This document shows, in pieces, positions 1-7,726 of a stretch of 12,660 nucleotides of DNA (the first letter of the stretch is position 1; each line of letters starts with the position of its first letter). Both the position numbers and the translations under genes were made by a program. Below the pieces are notes generated by a model. It worked only from the letters and a program-made list of their open reading frames with translations. It ran no database searches and was not told the DNA's origin. Source of the stretch: Gammaproteobacteria bacterium (GTDB lineage Bacteria > Pseudomonadota > Gammaproteobacteria > Pseudomonadales > Azotimanducaceae); the NCBI GenBank assembly GCA_003228415.1, contig QIDL01000178.1, positions 1 through 12,660 of the forward strand, in the 5' to 3' direction.

Positions 1-308
1 AGCGCTCACTCCGTGAATTCTGGTCCGGGGCATTCGTCGTCCTCTGGCAGACCCCCCCCGGCTACTACGGCAGCCTCCGGGAAGGGCAGACCCACGAAAC
101 CATTGGCTGGCTGCGACAACAACTCGCCACGATGACCCAACGATCGCTGGCAAGCTCGGCACCCAACCGCTTCGATGAGAACCTCCACGAAGCGGTGATG
201 AAATTTCAGGAAAGCGAAGGGCTTGCCACCGACGGTGTGGTGGGGCCGGCCACCTGGATAAGGCTGGCCGAACGGCTCCAGTTGCCTCAACCCAGCCTGG
301 CCGGATGA
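1..308 (+). CDS. gspA: GspA/ExeA C-terminal end (partial, 5' cut by window)
   Basis: Frame 3 is open from the left edge (first full codon at 3) to TGA at 306-308, giving 101 residues. The start reads RSLREFWSGAFVVLWQTPPG, followed by a glycine-rich turn. The end carries a peptidoglycan-binding type 1 repeat (VMKFQESEGLATDGVVGPAT). The WxxPPGY segment followed by a peptidoglycan-binding domain is the C-terminal layout of the ExeA/GspA AAA-type ATPases. In other bacteria these work with GspB/ExeB to insert and assemble the type II secretion secretin through the cell wall. The ATPase part lies outside the window, so family assignment rests on the C-terminal domain and on the gspB gene that starts one base after the stop. 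A C8 run at about 52-59 keeps the frame. Another peptidoglycan-binding protein is possible but unlikely given the neighbour. Confidence 0.85.
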   Translation, partial: RSLREFWSGAFVVLWQTPPGYYGSLREGQTHETIGWLRQQLATMTQRSLASSAPNRFDENLHEAVMKFQESEGLATDGVVGPATWIRLAERLQLPQPSLAG

Positions 309-309
309 G

Positions 310-837
310 ATGTCCTATATCCTGGATGCTCTGAAGAAAGCCGAAGCGGAGCGAGACCCGCAGGCTCGCGCCAGGCTGGCCATCGAGCAAACAGAAGGAC
401 GCAAGCACCGCTTGCTCATCTATGGGGTAATTCTTGCGCTAATGGCCAATGCGGTGGTACTGACCTGGTTGTTCTACCCGGACATGCAGATGGTGGTTTC
501 CGCTCGACCAATCGCCCAGCAGACTTCCGGCCGGAGTACGTCTGCTACAGAACAACCCACCCCGCAAACGCCCGCTGCGCCACGCGCCTCGAAAATCGAG
601 CGCACCACTCTCAAGGCTCTACCCGCCGTCGTCGCGGCGCGTTTACCCAGGCTCGAGTTTTCCAGCCATATCTTTGCCGAGGACGCCGACCTTCGCGCCG
701 TGGTAGTAAACGGTCAGCGGCTCGAGGAAGGCGATCGGATCGGTGCAGTGACGCTGGTGGAGATTACCGAAGACGGTGCTGTCATGGCTTTTGAGCGCTA
801 TCTGTTCACAGTGCCGGTTCTGGAGAATTGGAACTAG
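310..837 (+). CDS. gspB: GspB, type II secretion system assembly protein
   Basis: The 175-residue protein opens with MSYILDALKKAEAERD, the signature start of GspB/ExeB. A single membrane helix follows at about residues 34-55 (LLIYGVILALMANAVVLTWL). A Pro/Thr/Ala-rich periplasmic linker spans about 60-105. The C-terminal GspB domain (about 112-175) contains LPRLEFSSHIFAED, VVVNGQRLEEGDRIG and FTVPV. In known systems GspB partners GspA in the inner membrane and helps build the outer-membrane secretin pore. The ATG sits one base after the gspA stop and has no good Shine-Dalgarno sequence, so translation is probably coupled to gspA. The gene ends 5 bp from the stop of the convergent HD-GYP gene, with no terminator hairpin visible between them. 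Core secretion genes (gspC-M) are not in this window, which is usual because gspAB often lies apart. Confidence 0.93.
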   Translation: MSYILDALKKAEAERDPQARARLAIEQTEGRKHRLLIYGVILALMANAVVLTWLFYPDMQMVVSARPIAQQTSGRSTSATEQPTPQTPAAPRASKIERTTLKALPAVVAARLPRLEFSSHIFAEDADLRAVVVNGQRLEEGDRIGAVTLVEITEDGAVMAFERYLFTVPVLENWN

Positions 838-842
838 AGACC

Positions 843-2753
843 CTAGACGGCTTTGCGTCGTTCTACTTCGGACACGATTCGCTCGTAGGTGCGACTCTCT
901 ATGAATATGTTCACCATATCCGAGTCCAGGAGCCCCTGTCTGGCTTCATCCTCGAGGATTGACAGCGCCTGTTCTACCGGCATGGCTTTCTTGTAGGGTC
1001 GATCCATCGCCGTCAACGCATCGTAGATGTCACAGACCGTCATGACCCGGCTGGCAAGCGGAATCTGTTCGCCGGTGAGCCCTTCGGGATAGCCGCTACC
1101 ATCCAGCTTCTCGTGGTGAGCGGCAGCGATATCGGGCACGTTGGCCAGTTCCGGAGGCCACGGCAGCACCGAGAGAAACTCACGAGTGTTGGTTACGTGA
1201 GACTGAATTTCGCGACGTTCGTCCGGCGTCAGGCTGCCTTTCCTGACCGACAGCGCCAACAGGTCTATGTCCGTGATCAATCCGTTCAGCGTGCCATCGA
1301 GTTCGCGGTAGGCGTAGTCGCGGATCTCACGCAGATCTTCCGCCACACCCTGGTCGAGAATGGTAGGTTGATTGGCCTCAACCACCATGTCTACGTAGTC
1401 ATCCAGCACCCCGAGTTCGGCCGCCAGATCACGATGTACCCGGCGTCTGGAAACCTCGATGTCCACCGCCCGATGATGCAGCAGGTCCAGCTCCCGCTCC
1501 ACAGCCCGACGGCGCAGCCGCTCTTTCTGCAACTCGACGCGGTACTGGATCAACTCGAGGCGCTCGTCGGTCAGCTTGTTTGCCTTGAGCAACACGTTCT
1601 CACGAACCCCGACCTTGCCGAAATCATGCAGCAGGGCCGCATAGCGAACCTCCTTGATGTGCTGCTCACTGAAGGTAAGGTCCTTGAATCGAACCAGATT
1701 CGATCTCGGTAGTGTTTCCAACAGTGCAACCGTAGTATCCGCCACGCGGAAGGAATGACCGCTGGTACTCGGATCCCGTTGTTCAATCGTCTTCACCGAA
1801 GCCTGCACGAAACTTTCAAACAGGCGATTGACGTCTCGAATGAGCAGGTTCTTCTGTATGGATACTGCGGCCTGACTGGCTACCGCACGTAACAGCTCGA
1901 CCAGCTCCTCACCAAACGGGATGGGATCGTTCAGGGTGGGGTCCAATCGATTGATGAATTGCAGCACCCCGACGACTTGATCGCGATGATCGCGCATGGG
2001 CAGAACCAGCATCGATGCGGTGCGATAGTCGTTTTGCTCATCGAAGCTGCGGTTGAACCGGTAGGGGGTGTTGTCCGGAAGATCGTAGACATCGTGGATG
2101 TCCAGCTCGGAACCAGACAATGCCACATAACCCGCCAGAGACTCGGCGGTCAACGGCAACCGCTCCTCTATGAAGGGAAACTCGTGGGAATCGTTCTGAG
2201 CCAGCTTGAAGACCAGCGCCGGCTCTTCTTCGCTCTCGTCGATCAGGTACAGCGATCCCGCATCACAACCCGCCAGACGTCTCGCCTCGAGGAGTATCGT
2301 CTCGAGCAGGTCCGAGAATTCCATCTGTGTGGAAAGCGACAGGCCGATATCGGACAATTGACTCATGCGCTGACGACGCGCGCCGACTTCCCTGAACAGT
2401 TCCATCACCTTGTGATTCTGCCGCCAATGGTTTTCGCCATGGGTCAACAGCTTCTCGATAATCTGACGATCGGCGTTTCCGGGTAGCTGGAGATCAACAC
2501 CGGAATTGGGTACCAGGGAGACCAGCAGCGCATGAGGAAACTGACGCCGAACGCTGTCCACACCCGCATCCAGAATCAGCACCAGCGCCGTGACTTCATC
2601 GATTTCGTCATGACCACAGACATCCACGTAGCGACCCTGCCACTCGCGCTCCAGCGCGACCGCACGCAGCATGCCCGGAAGACCTTCATCTTCCGGAACC
2701 AAACCGCCACTGCCGGTGATACAGAACGTCGGATTGTCTGGCGCCATTCTCAC
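843..2753 (-). CDS. GAF / HD-GYP domain protein, predicted c-di-GMP phosphodiesterase
   Basis: The protein has 636 residues. Residues 1-125 match no family I recognise. A GAF domain spans about 130-305 (SQLSDIGLSLSTQMEFSDLL, GSLYLID, VLPMRDHRDQVVGVLQFINR). The HD-GYP domain spans about 315-625. Its expected metal and catalytic residues are present: H333 (STSGH), H376-D377 and K380 (LLHDFGKVGV), H519 (EIQSHV), H546-H547 (AAAHHE), the GYP motif 554-556 (DGSGYPEGL) and D575 (VCDIYDAL). HD-GYP proteins hydrolyse c-di-GMP, and a GAF domain usually senses a small ligand or a partner. About 100 residues (401-505, charged and helical) are inserted between the LLKANKLTDE motif and the H519 helix, which normally follow directly. 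The GTG start at 2753 is two codons before an ATG at 2747, and neither has a strong Shine-Dalgarno. Signalling output genes are not adjacent. Activity is inferred from residues only. Confidence 0.9.
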   Translation of the reverse strand: MRMAPDNPTFCITGSGGLVPEDEGLPGMLRAVALEREWQGRYVDVCGHDEIDEVTALVLILDAGVDSVRRQFPHALLVSLVPNSGVDLQLPGNADRQIIEKLLTHGENHWRQNHKVMELFREVGARRQRMSQLSDIGLSLSTQMEFSDLLETILLEARRLAGCDAGSLYLIDESEEEPALVFKLAQNDSHEFPFIEERLPLTAESLAGYVALSGSELDIHDVYDLPDNTPYRFNRSFDEQNDYRTASMLVLPMRDHRDQVVGVLQFINRLDPTLNDPIPFGEELVELLRAVASQAAVSIQKNLLIRDVNRLFESFVQASVKTIEQRDPSTSGHSFRVADTTVALLETLPRSNLVRFKDLTFSEQHIKEVRYAALLHDFGKVGVRENVLLKANKLTDERLELIQYRVELQKERLRRRAVERELDLLHHRAVDIEVSRRRVHRDLAAELGVLDDYVDMVVEANQPTILDQGVAEDLREIRDYAYRELDGTLNGLITDIDLLALSVRKGSLTPDERREIQSHVTNTREFLSVLPWPPELANVPDIAAAHHEKLDGSGYPEGLTGEQIPLASRVMTVCDIYDALTAMDRPYKKAMPVEQALSILEDEARQGLLDSDMVNIFIESRTYERIVSEVERRKAV

Positions 2754-2901
2754 GACCGTCTACTGAATGGATTCGACAGTATGCCGCGAGAAGCACGGTG
2801 GATTGTGGACGGCTGTCACACCTCCATTGAGAAATCTATCGGAATCCGAGTGCCCGGTCCGGTCAAATCTTCGAAATCGACGCGTCCCACAAGGCCTGTG
2901 G

Positions 2902-3657
2902 CTAGAGAGTGGACCCACCCATACTGTCAAGGCGGCGCTCTATGGTAGCCAGGCGGGAATTGACCTGCACTCGATAGGCATCTATGGCGGCGACCGCCTG
3001 CTCGTTTTCACTCACACGGCTGGCAAGCCCGGCTTGCAGACTCGCCACGGTCTGGCTCGCCTTATTGACCTTGTCGACGATGTCACGCTGAGTATTGGCA
3101 AGCTGTTGAATGGATATCTCCATGCCGGTGAGTTGGTCGATGATGGTCTGTTGTTGCTTGAAGGCCCCCTCGTGACGGCTTACCGAGGTGGCAAGTTGAC
3201 GATTGCTGGCTTCGATGGCATTCAGAGTCTTCATCAGCCTGGCCAGCGCCGCCTCGTTATCCTTGATCCATTTCCGGTTTCGATCGTTGGAGACCGCCCA
3301 GAGCTTTCGGATCTCCGTTTCCCAGAAACCGATTTTCTCTTCCGTATCTTCCTCGGAAGCGCTCATGGCCTGATCGGTAACGACCAACCGGTCTTCGAGC
3401 ACGGCGATACGTGCTTCCGCTCCATCCAGGGCCTTTTTTTCCGCCGTCAGCAATTGATGCTGGTTGGCGATGAACCAGCCCGCGATCACGATGCCCACCA
3501 CCAGCACCGCCAGAATCAGGTTGATCCCGATCATCCTGGCACCATCGCCGCCGGCACCGGTACGACGGCGAGTGCTACCCCCTTTCCCGCTACGGCGGTG
3601 TCCTGCTGAATCCTCCGGATTGGTGGAAATCGATGGTGGTGGAGAACGATCGGCCAT
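2902..3657 (-). CDS. Single-pass membrane coiled-coil protein, unknown function
   Basis: The protein has 251 residues from the ATG at 3657, which is preceded by GAGGGG six bases upstream. A TTG at 3678 would add seven residues but lacks this spacing. A charged, Gly/Ser/Arg-rich cytoplasmic tail (1-41) leads to one membrane helix at about 43-64 (INLILAVLVVGIVIAGWF). The rest (about 68-251) is highly charged, polar and heptad-like, and most likely a long periplasmic coiled coil. The segment at 111-134 (FWETEIRKLW, then RNRKWIKDN) is Trp/Arg-rich, differs from the surrounding coil and may be the conserved core. I recall similar uncharacterised proteins in other gammaproteobacteria, some loosely annotated as ATPases, but no Walker motif is present here. 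It follows the PuuD-like gene by 28 bp and is probably cotranscribed with it. No function is assigned. Confidence 0.8.
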   Translation of the reverse strand: MADRSPPPSISTNPEDSAGHRRSGKGGSTRRRTGAGGDGARMIGINLILAVLVVGIVIAGWFIANQHQLLTAEKKALDGAEARIAVLEDRLVVTDQAMSASEEDTEEKIGFWETEIRKLWAVSNDRNRKWIKDNEAALARLMKTLNAIEASNRQLATSVSRHEGAFKQQQTIIDQLTGMEISIQQLANTQRDIVDKVNKASQTVASLQAGLASRVSENEQAVAAIDAYRVQVNSRLATIERRLDSMGGSTL

Positions 3658-3685
3658 GTGTACCCCTCTACGATGCAACCGGTTG

Positions 3686-4336
3686 TTAAAGCAGGGCTAC
3701 CACCGCCCAGAGTACCGCCGTGAGTCCAAATCCGGAGCCGATTACACCGCGCACGGTCGTCATCGGGCCCTGCTTGCCGAAGATGGCGTTCAACTCCAGA
3801 ACGGCGATGATGACCAATGCGGTAATCAGCGCGGTGGTGTTGCCGTTGAGGCCGCCGTGGGCGTAATGCGCGCTGGAGCCCATGAAAAACAGCATCGGAA
3901 TGGAGAACAGCGTGTTGGTCCGCGAGGCCAGCCCTGCTTTTGGCGCCGCACCGGCAGCTTCGGGCAACGCCTCGCCACCGGATTTGACCTGCTCGTTGGA
4001 GGCAATGACGATCTTCTGGTTCGGCCAGATAATCAGCCATACATTGAGGAACATCAGCGTACCCATCACTGCGCCGACAGTGATATCCACTGTCACGCCG
4101 GCACCTCGAATGCCGAGCATGACCAGCCCGCTGAGGAAGGTAAACATCGCGCCCCAGCGGAACCACCACAAGGCTCGCGGCACGAGTTTGGTGAAGGCGT
4201 CGGTCCGCGCATCACCATCGGCTTCCTTGAAATACTCGGTCTGGACGAAATTGAAATAGTACAAAAGTCCAATCCAGGTCATGCCGGCCAGGTAGTGGCC
4301 CCAACGGGCCAGATAGTCGATCAGGATTGAGTCCAT
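3686..4336 (-). CDS. Short PuuD-type (Urate_ox_N) membrane protein
   Basis: The 216-residue protein is strongly hydrophobic, with about five or six membrane helices (approximately 12-30, 57-76, 85-105, 145-158, 164-185, 195-216). Conserved-looking elements are H14 in WGHYLAGMTWIGLLYYF, the WPNQK motif at 104-108, RTNTLFSIPMLFF at 139-151, and H157/H160 just after it. These match the N-terminal membrane domain of PuuD, a membrane urate hydroxylase that passes electrons to a C-terminal cytochrome c domain. This protein lacks the cytochrome domain (no CxxCH) and no purine-degradation gene is nearby, so urate oxidation is not demonstrated. It could serve another redox or haem-linked role. The ATG at 4336 has GGGGAG six bases upstream. 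The gene probably forms an operon with the coiled-coil gene that follows. Confidence 0.8.
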   Translation of the reverse strand: MDSILIDYLARWGHYLAGMTWIGLLYYFNFVQTEYFKEADGDARTDAFTKLVPRALWWFRWGAMFTFLSGLVMLGIRGAGVTVDITVGAVMGTLMFLNVWLIIWPNQKIVIASNEQVKSGGEALPEAAGAAPKAGLASRTNTLFSIPMLFFMGSSAHYAHGGLNGNTTALITALVIIAVLELNAIFGKQGPMTTVRGVIGSGFGLTAVLWAVVALL

Positions 4337-4473
4337 AGTTGTCTCCCCAACTGAATCACGTTCCAGGTCTTATGAAACCATGTGCCGCTGTCTATTTTCA
4401 GCTCGACTCAGCACCGCTCCACTCCACGCTGAATCGCACGTCGGCGCGACTATAGCCTTATTTACAGGTAGAA

Positions 4474-4504
4474 AAAAAGCCCCACCGGAAGGGTAGGGCT
4501 TTTT
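4474..4504 (-). terminator. Rho-independent terminator of groESL
   Basis: AAAAAGCCC (4474-4482) pairs with GGGCTTTTT (4496-4504). After one mismatch the stem continues with ACC/GGT around a GGAAG loop. On the minus strand the stem is followed by a run of T (complement of the A run 4472-4478). It lies about 75 bp downstream of the groEL stop and upstream of the PuuD-like gene. Because A and T runs flank both sides, it would also work on the plus strand. Confidence 0.85.
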
Positions 4505-4526
4505 GTTGGCATAGCGCTGAAAGTAG

Positions 4527-4571
4527 CGTCGCCGTAGCTTGGCGACGGCGCTGCCGGGACAAACCCGGCAG
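4527..4571 (-). other. Two adjacent hairpins in the groEL 3' untranslated region
   Basis: CGTCGCC (4527-4533) pairs with GGCGACG (4541-4547) around a 7-base loop. CTGCCGGG (4551-4558) pairs with CCCGGCAG (4564-4571) around a 5-base loop. Both are perfect and lie between the groEL stop (4578-4580) and the terminator. Neither has a T run, so they are more likely 3'-end structure or processing elements than terminators. The sequence shows only their ability to fold. Confidence 0.65.
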
Positions 4572-4577
4572 GTCGTT

Positions 4578-6221
<1,644 letters not shown>

Positions 6222-6256
6222 CGCTTGTTCCTCTATCTTTTACTCATTCGTCCGAA

Positions 6257-6547
6257 TTAGCCTTCGAGCACGCCGAAGATTTCACTTTCACTCAGGATCA
6301 ACAGTTCTTCACCGTCGATCTTCACCGTGCTGCCGCCGTACTGGCCAAAAAGGACCTTGTCGCCAACGCTGACACCCATCGCCTGGATTTCGCCATTGTC
6401 GAGTGCCTTGCCAGGACCCACAGCCAGAATTTCGCCCTGTGAAGGCTTCTCTGCCGCGGAGTCAGGCAGCACGATGCCGCCAGCGGTAGTGGATTCTTCT
6501 TCCAACCGGCGCACGACGAGACGATCGTGTAAAGGTCGAATATTCAT
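6257..6547 (-). CDS. groES: GroES, 10 kDa co-chaperonin
   Basis: The protein is 96 residues, typical for GroES. It starts MNIRPLHDRLVVRRLEEEST, has the mobile loop with its hydrophobic GGIVLPDSA contact for GroEL (about 22-31), VGPGKALDNGE, VGDKVLFGQYGG and the end LILSESEIFGVLEG. It forms the heptameric lid of the GroEL chamber. The ATG at 6547 has GGGAG about ten bases upstream. It is the first gene of the groESL operon, with a leader of roughly 100 bases carrying a CIRCE operator and two overlapping palindromes. Its place downstream of fxsA is a common gammaproteobacterial arrangement. Confidence 0.98.
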   Translation of the reverse strand: MNIRPLHDRLVVRRLEEESTTAGGIVLPDSAAEKPSQGEILAVGPGKALDNGEIQAMGVSVGDKVLFGQYGGSTVKIDGEELLILSESEIFGVLEG

Positions 6548-6580
6548 TACCTAGTATCTCCCAGTTATATTCTCAAAATA

Positions 6581-6602
6581 GGGTACGTACCCTCCCTGAG
6601 GG
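6581..6602 (-). other. Overlapping palindromes in the groESL leader
   Basis: GGGTACGTACCC (6581-6592) is a perfect 12-base palindrome. It shares three bases with CCCTC-CCT-GAGGG (6590-6602). In the minus-strand transcript the same GGG can pair with either partner, so the two folds exclude each other. They lie between the CIRCE operator and the groES ribosome-binding site. Confidence 0.5.
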
Positions 6603-6620
6603 CACGCCGTCCCAGGCTGA

Positions 6621-6647
6621 TTAGCACTCTCGACAGGAGAGTGCTAA
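6621..6647 (-). promoter_or_regulatory. CIRCE operator (HrcA-binding site)
   Basis: TTAGCACTC (6621-6629), nine bases, then GAGTGCTAA (6639-6647) is a perfect match to the CIRCE consensus TTAGCACTC-N9-GAGTGCTAA. CIRCE is bound by the heat-shock repressor HrcA. It lies 74 bp upstream of the groES start, just downstream of the predicted promoter. This indicates HrcA control of groESL. hrcA itself is not in the window. Confidence 0.97.
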
Positions 6648-6661
6648 CGCAAGGGCCGCAT

Positions 6662-6689
6662 ATGATAGTGATCCGGGTGGCCGTTGCAA
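6662..6689 (-). promoter_or_regulatory. Predicted groESL promoter
   Basis: On the minus strand a -35-like TTGCAA (6684-6689) and a -10-like TATCAT (6662-6667) are 16 bases apart. Transcription from it would start close to 6655, placing CIRCE about ten bases into the transcript, its usual position. The -35 reads CTTGCAA in context and CACTATCAT overlaps the -10, so partial sigma32 recognition is possible. This is prediction by consensus only. Confidence 0.55.
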
Positions 6690-6834
6690 GAGCGTTTACA
6701 AACCGATTCAGGTCCCTCTTCAATCCTTTTCGTTTCTTCTCAGGTGAGGAGGGGCGTCAACACAATTCCGACCGCCCGGCACTACCGCCCGTATATGGGA
6801 TCGAAACTCGGGAATTCAAGGGCGGAAGCGGCCT

Positions 6835-7323
6835 TCAGTGCCGGTCGGGTCCTTTTTTGTTCTCGTCGGTGGGGTCCATCGCCTCATATTCGCCCTCAAT
6901 GACGCCACCTTCTGTCCGCGCCTCTGAGCCCGTGTGCGGCCCCGGCCGCTGAGAGAATCCTCCTCCCATGGGCTGTACCACCCGGACTCTCGACAGTACC
7001 CGGCGCGCGACCATAGCGCGTAGTATGGGGGTCAACAGCATGAATCCGACGGCATCGGTAACGAAACCCGGCGTCAGCAGCAGAGCCCCGGCCACCGCAA
7101 GCAGCAGACCTTCCACCACCTCCTGTGCCGGCATCTCGCCCCCCTGCAGCCTGCTCATACCCCGGGTGAGCGTGGCGAGACCCTGGATGCGGAGCAGTGT
7201 CACACCGATGACGGCAGTGATCATCACCAGCGCAACCGTTGGCAAGGTGCCGATGTAGCCGCCCACTTCTATCAGCAGGTACATTTCGGCAATCGGCGTG
7301 ATGAAGAAAACCAGCAACCACAT
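6835..7323 (-). CDS. fxsA: FxsA family inner-membrane protein
   Basis: The protein is 162 residues from the ATG at 7323, which gives the typical FxsA start MWLLVFFITPIAEMYLLIEV. Upstream in-frame codons would run into the divergent gene and add no recognisable sequence. The hydrophobic segments at about 1-18, 25-45 and 75-100, the line GYIGTLPTVALVMITAVIG and the motif LLLTPGFVTDAVGFMLLTP are FxsA hallmarks. A polar tail follows (about 120-162). In E. coli FxsA is an inner-membrane protein that, when overproduced, relieves phage T7 exclusion by the F plasmid; its native role is unclear. AGGAGG lies 13 bases upstream of the ATG, longer than usual. It lies 287 bp upstream of groES on the same strand, but groESL has its own promoter. 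No clear terminator was found after fxsA. Confidence 0.92.
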   Translation of the reverse strand: MWLLVFFITPIAEMYLLIEVGGYIGTLPTVALVMITAVIGVTLLRIQGLATLTRGMSRLQGGEMPAQEVVEGLLLAVAGALLLTPGFVTDAVGFMLLTPILRAMVARRVLSRVRVVQPMGGGFSQRPGPHTGSEARTEGGVIEGEYEAMDPTDENKKGPDRH

Positions 7324-7374
7324 GTCAAAGCACAAGCCTCCTGCGGCCCAATCTGCGGCGCGGGCGCCCCAATT

Positions 7375-7398
7375 GCAAAAAGAAATGCAAAAAGAAAT
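7375..7398. repeat. 12-bp tandem duplication at the ATL gene start
   Basis: GCAAAAAGAAAT occurs twice in direct succession (7375-7386 and 7387-7398). The unit is four codons and keeps the reading frame (QKEM/QKEI). It spans the likely start codon of the ATL gene and so repeats the A-rich ribosome-binding region. Confidence 0.85.
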
Positions 7399-7726
7399 AG
7401 ACGAGATCAGTCTGCAACCTACGCCGGCCGAACGCATCTGGCAGGTTGTCGCCTTGATCCCACCAGGCAAGGTCGCCAGCTACGGGCAGATCGCCGAGCT
7501 TGCCGGGATGCCGCGTCACGCACGTCTGGTGGGCCGCACGCTCAGCGAACTGCCCGCCAGAACACGCCTGCCCTGGCATCGAGTCGTCAACGCCAGCCTG
7601 AAGATATCCCGGAGGCGCGGATCGGCCGGCCACCGGATTCAACGGCAGCGTCTGGAAACCGAAGGCATCGAATTTGTCGGTGAGCGCATCGCTAAGACGT
7701 TTCGCTGGGACGCTGGAGGGCGTTGA
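7385..7726 (+). CDS. Alkyltransferase-like protein (ATL, MGMT family without catalytic Cys)
   Basis: From the ATG at 7385 the protein has 113 residues; in-frame starts at 7322, 7301 and 7298 would lengthen it but overlap fxsA. It has the DNA-binding fold of O6-methylguanine-DNA methyltransferase: IPPGKVASYGQIAELAGMP (25-43), HARLVG (45-50) and PWHRVVNA (63-70). The active-site Cys of PCHRV is Trp (W64), which defines ATL proteins. Those bind O6-alkylguanine without repairing it and hand the lesion to nucleotide excision repair. Y33 and R47 align with the base-flipping Tyr and Arg described for fission yeast Atl1. The 3' end overlaps the convergent ampG gene by 35 bp. No strong Shine-Dalgarno is visible, so the start is the least certain point. 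Confidence 0.87.
   Translation: MQKEIDEISLQPTPAERIWQVVALIPPGKVASYGQIAELAGMPRHARLVGRTLSELPARTRLPWHRVVNASLKISRRRGSAGHRIQRQRLETEGIEFVGERIAKTFRWDAGGR

Noticed and set aside
1380..1560. Loss of a metal-binding His in the HD-GYP domain (QYRVE where the His is expected)
   Set aside because: The His reappears after the insertion as H519 in EIQSHV, so the site is displaced in sequence, not lost.
3464..4330. A 288-codon plus-strand frame over the PuuD-like and coiled-coil genes
   Set aside because: It spans two genes and their gap in antisense, lacks any motif, and both minus-strand genes have good ribosome-binding sites.
4337..4470. Promoter for the PuuD-like gene (minus-strand TATAGT near 4450)
   Set aside because: The -10-like hexamer is good but no matching -35 exists at 16-18 bases; not enough to list as a feature.
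6785..6825. CCGCCC/GGGCGG inverted repeat after fxsA as a terminator
   Set aside because: The loop is 29 bases long and no T run follows, so it is not a credible rho-independent terminator.
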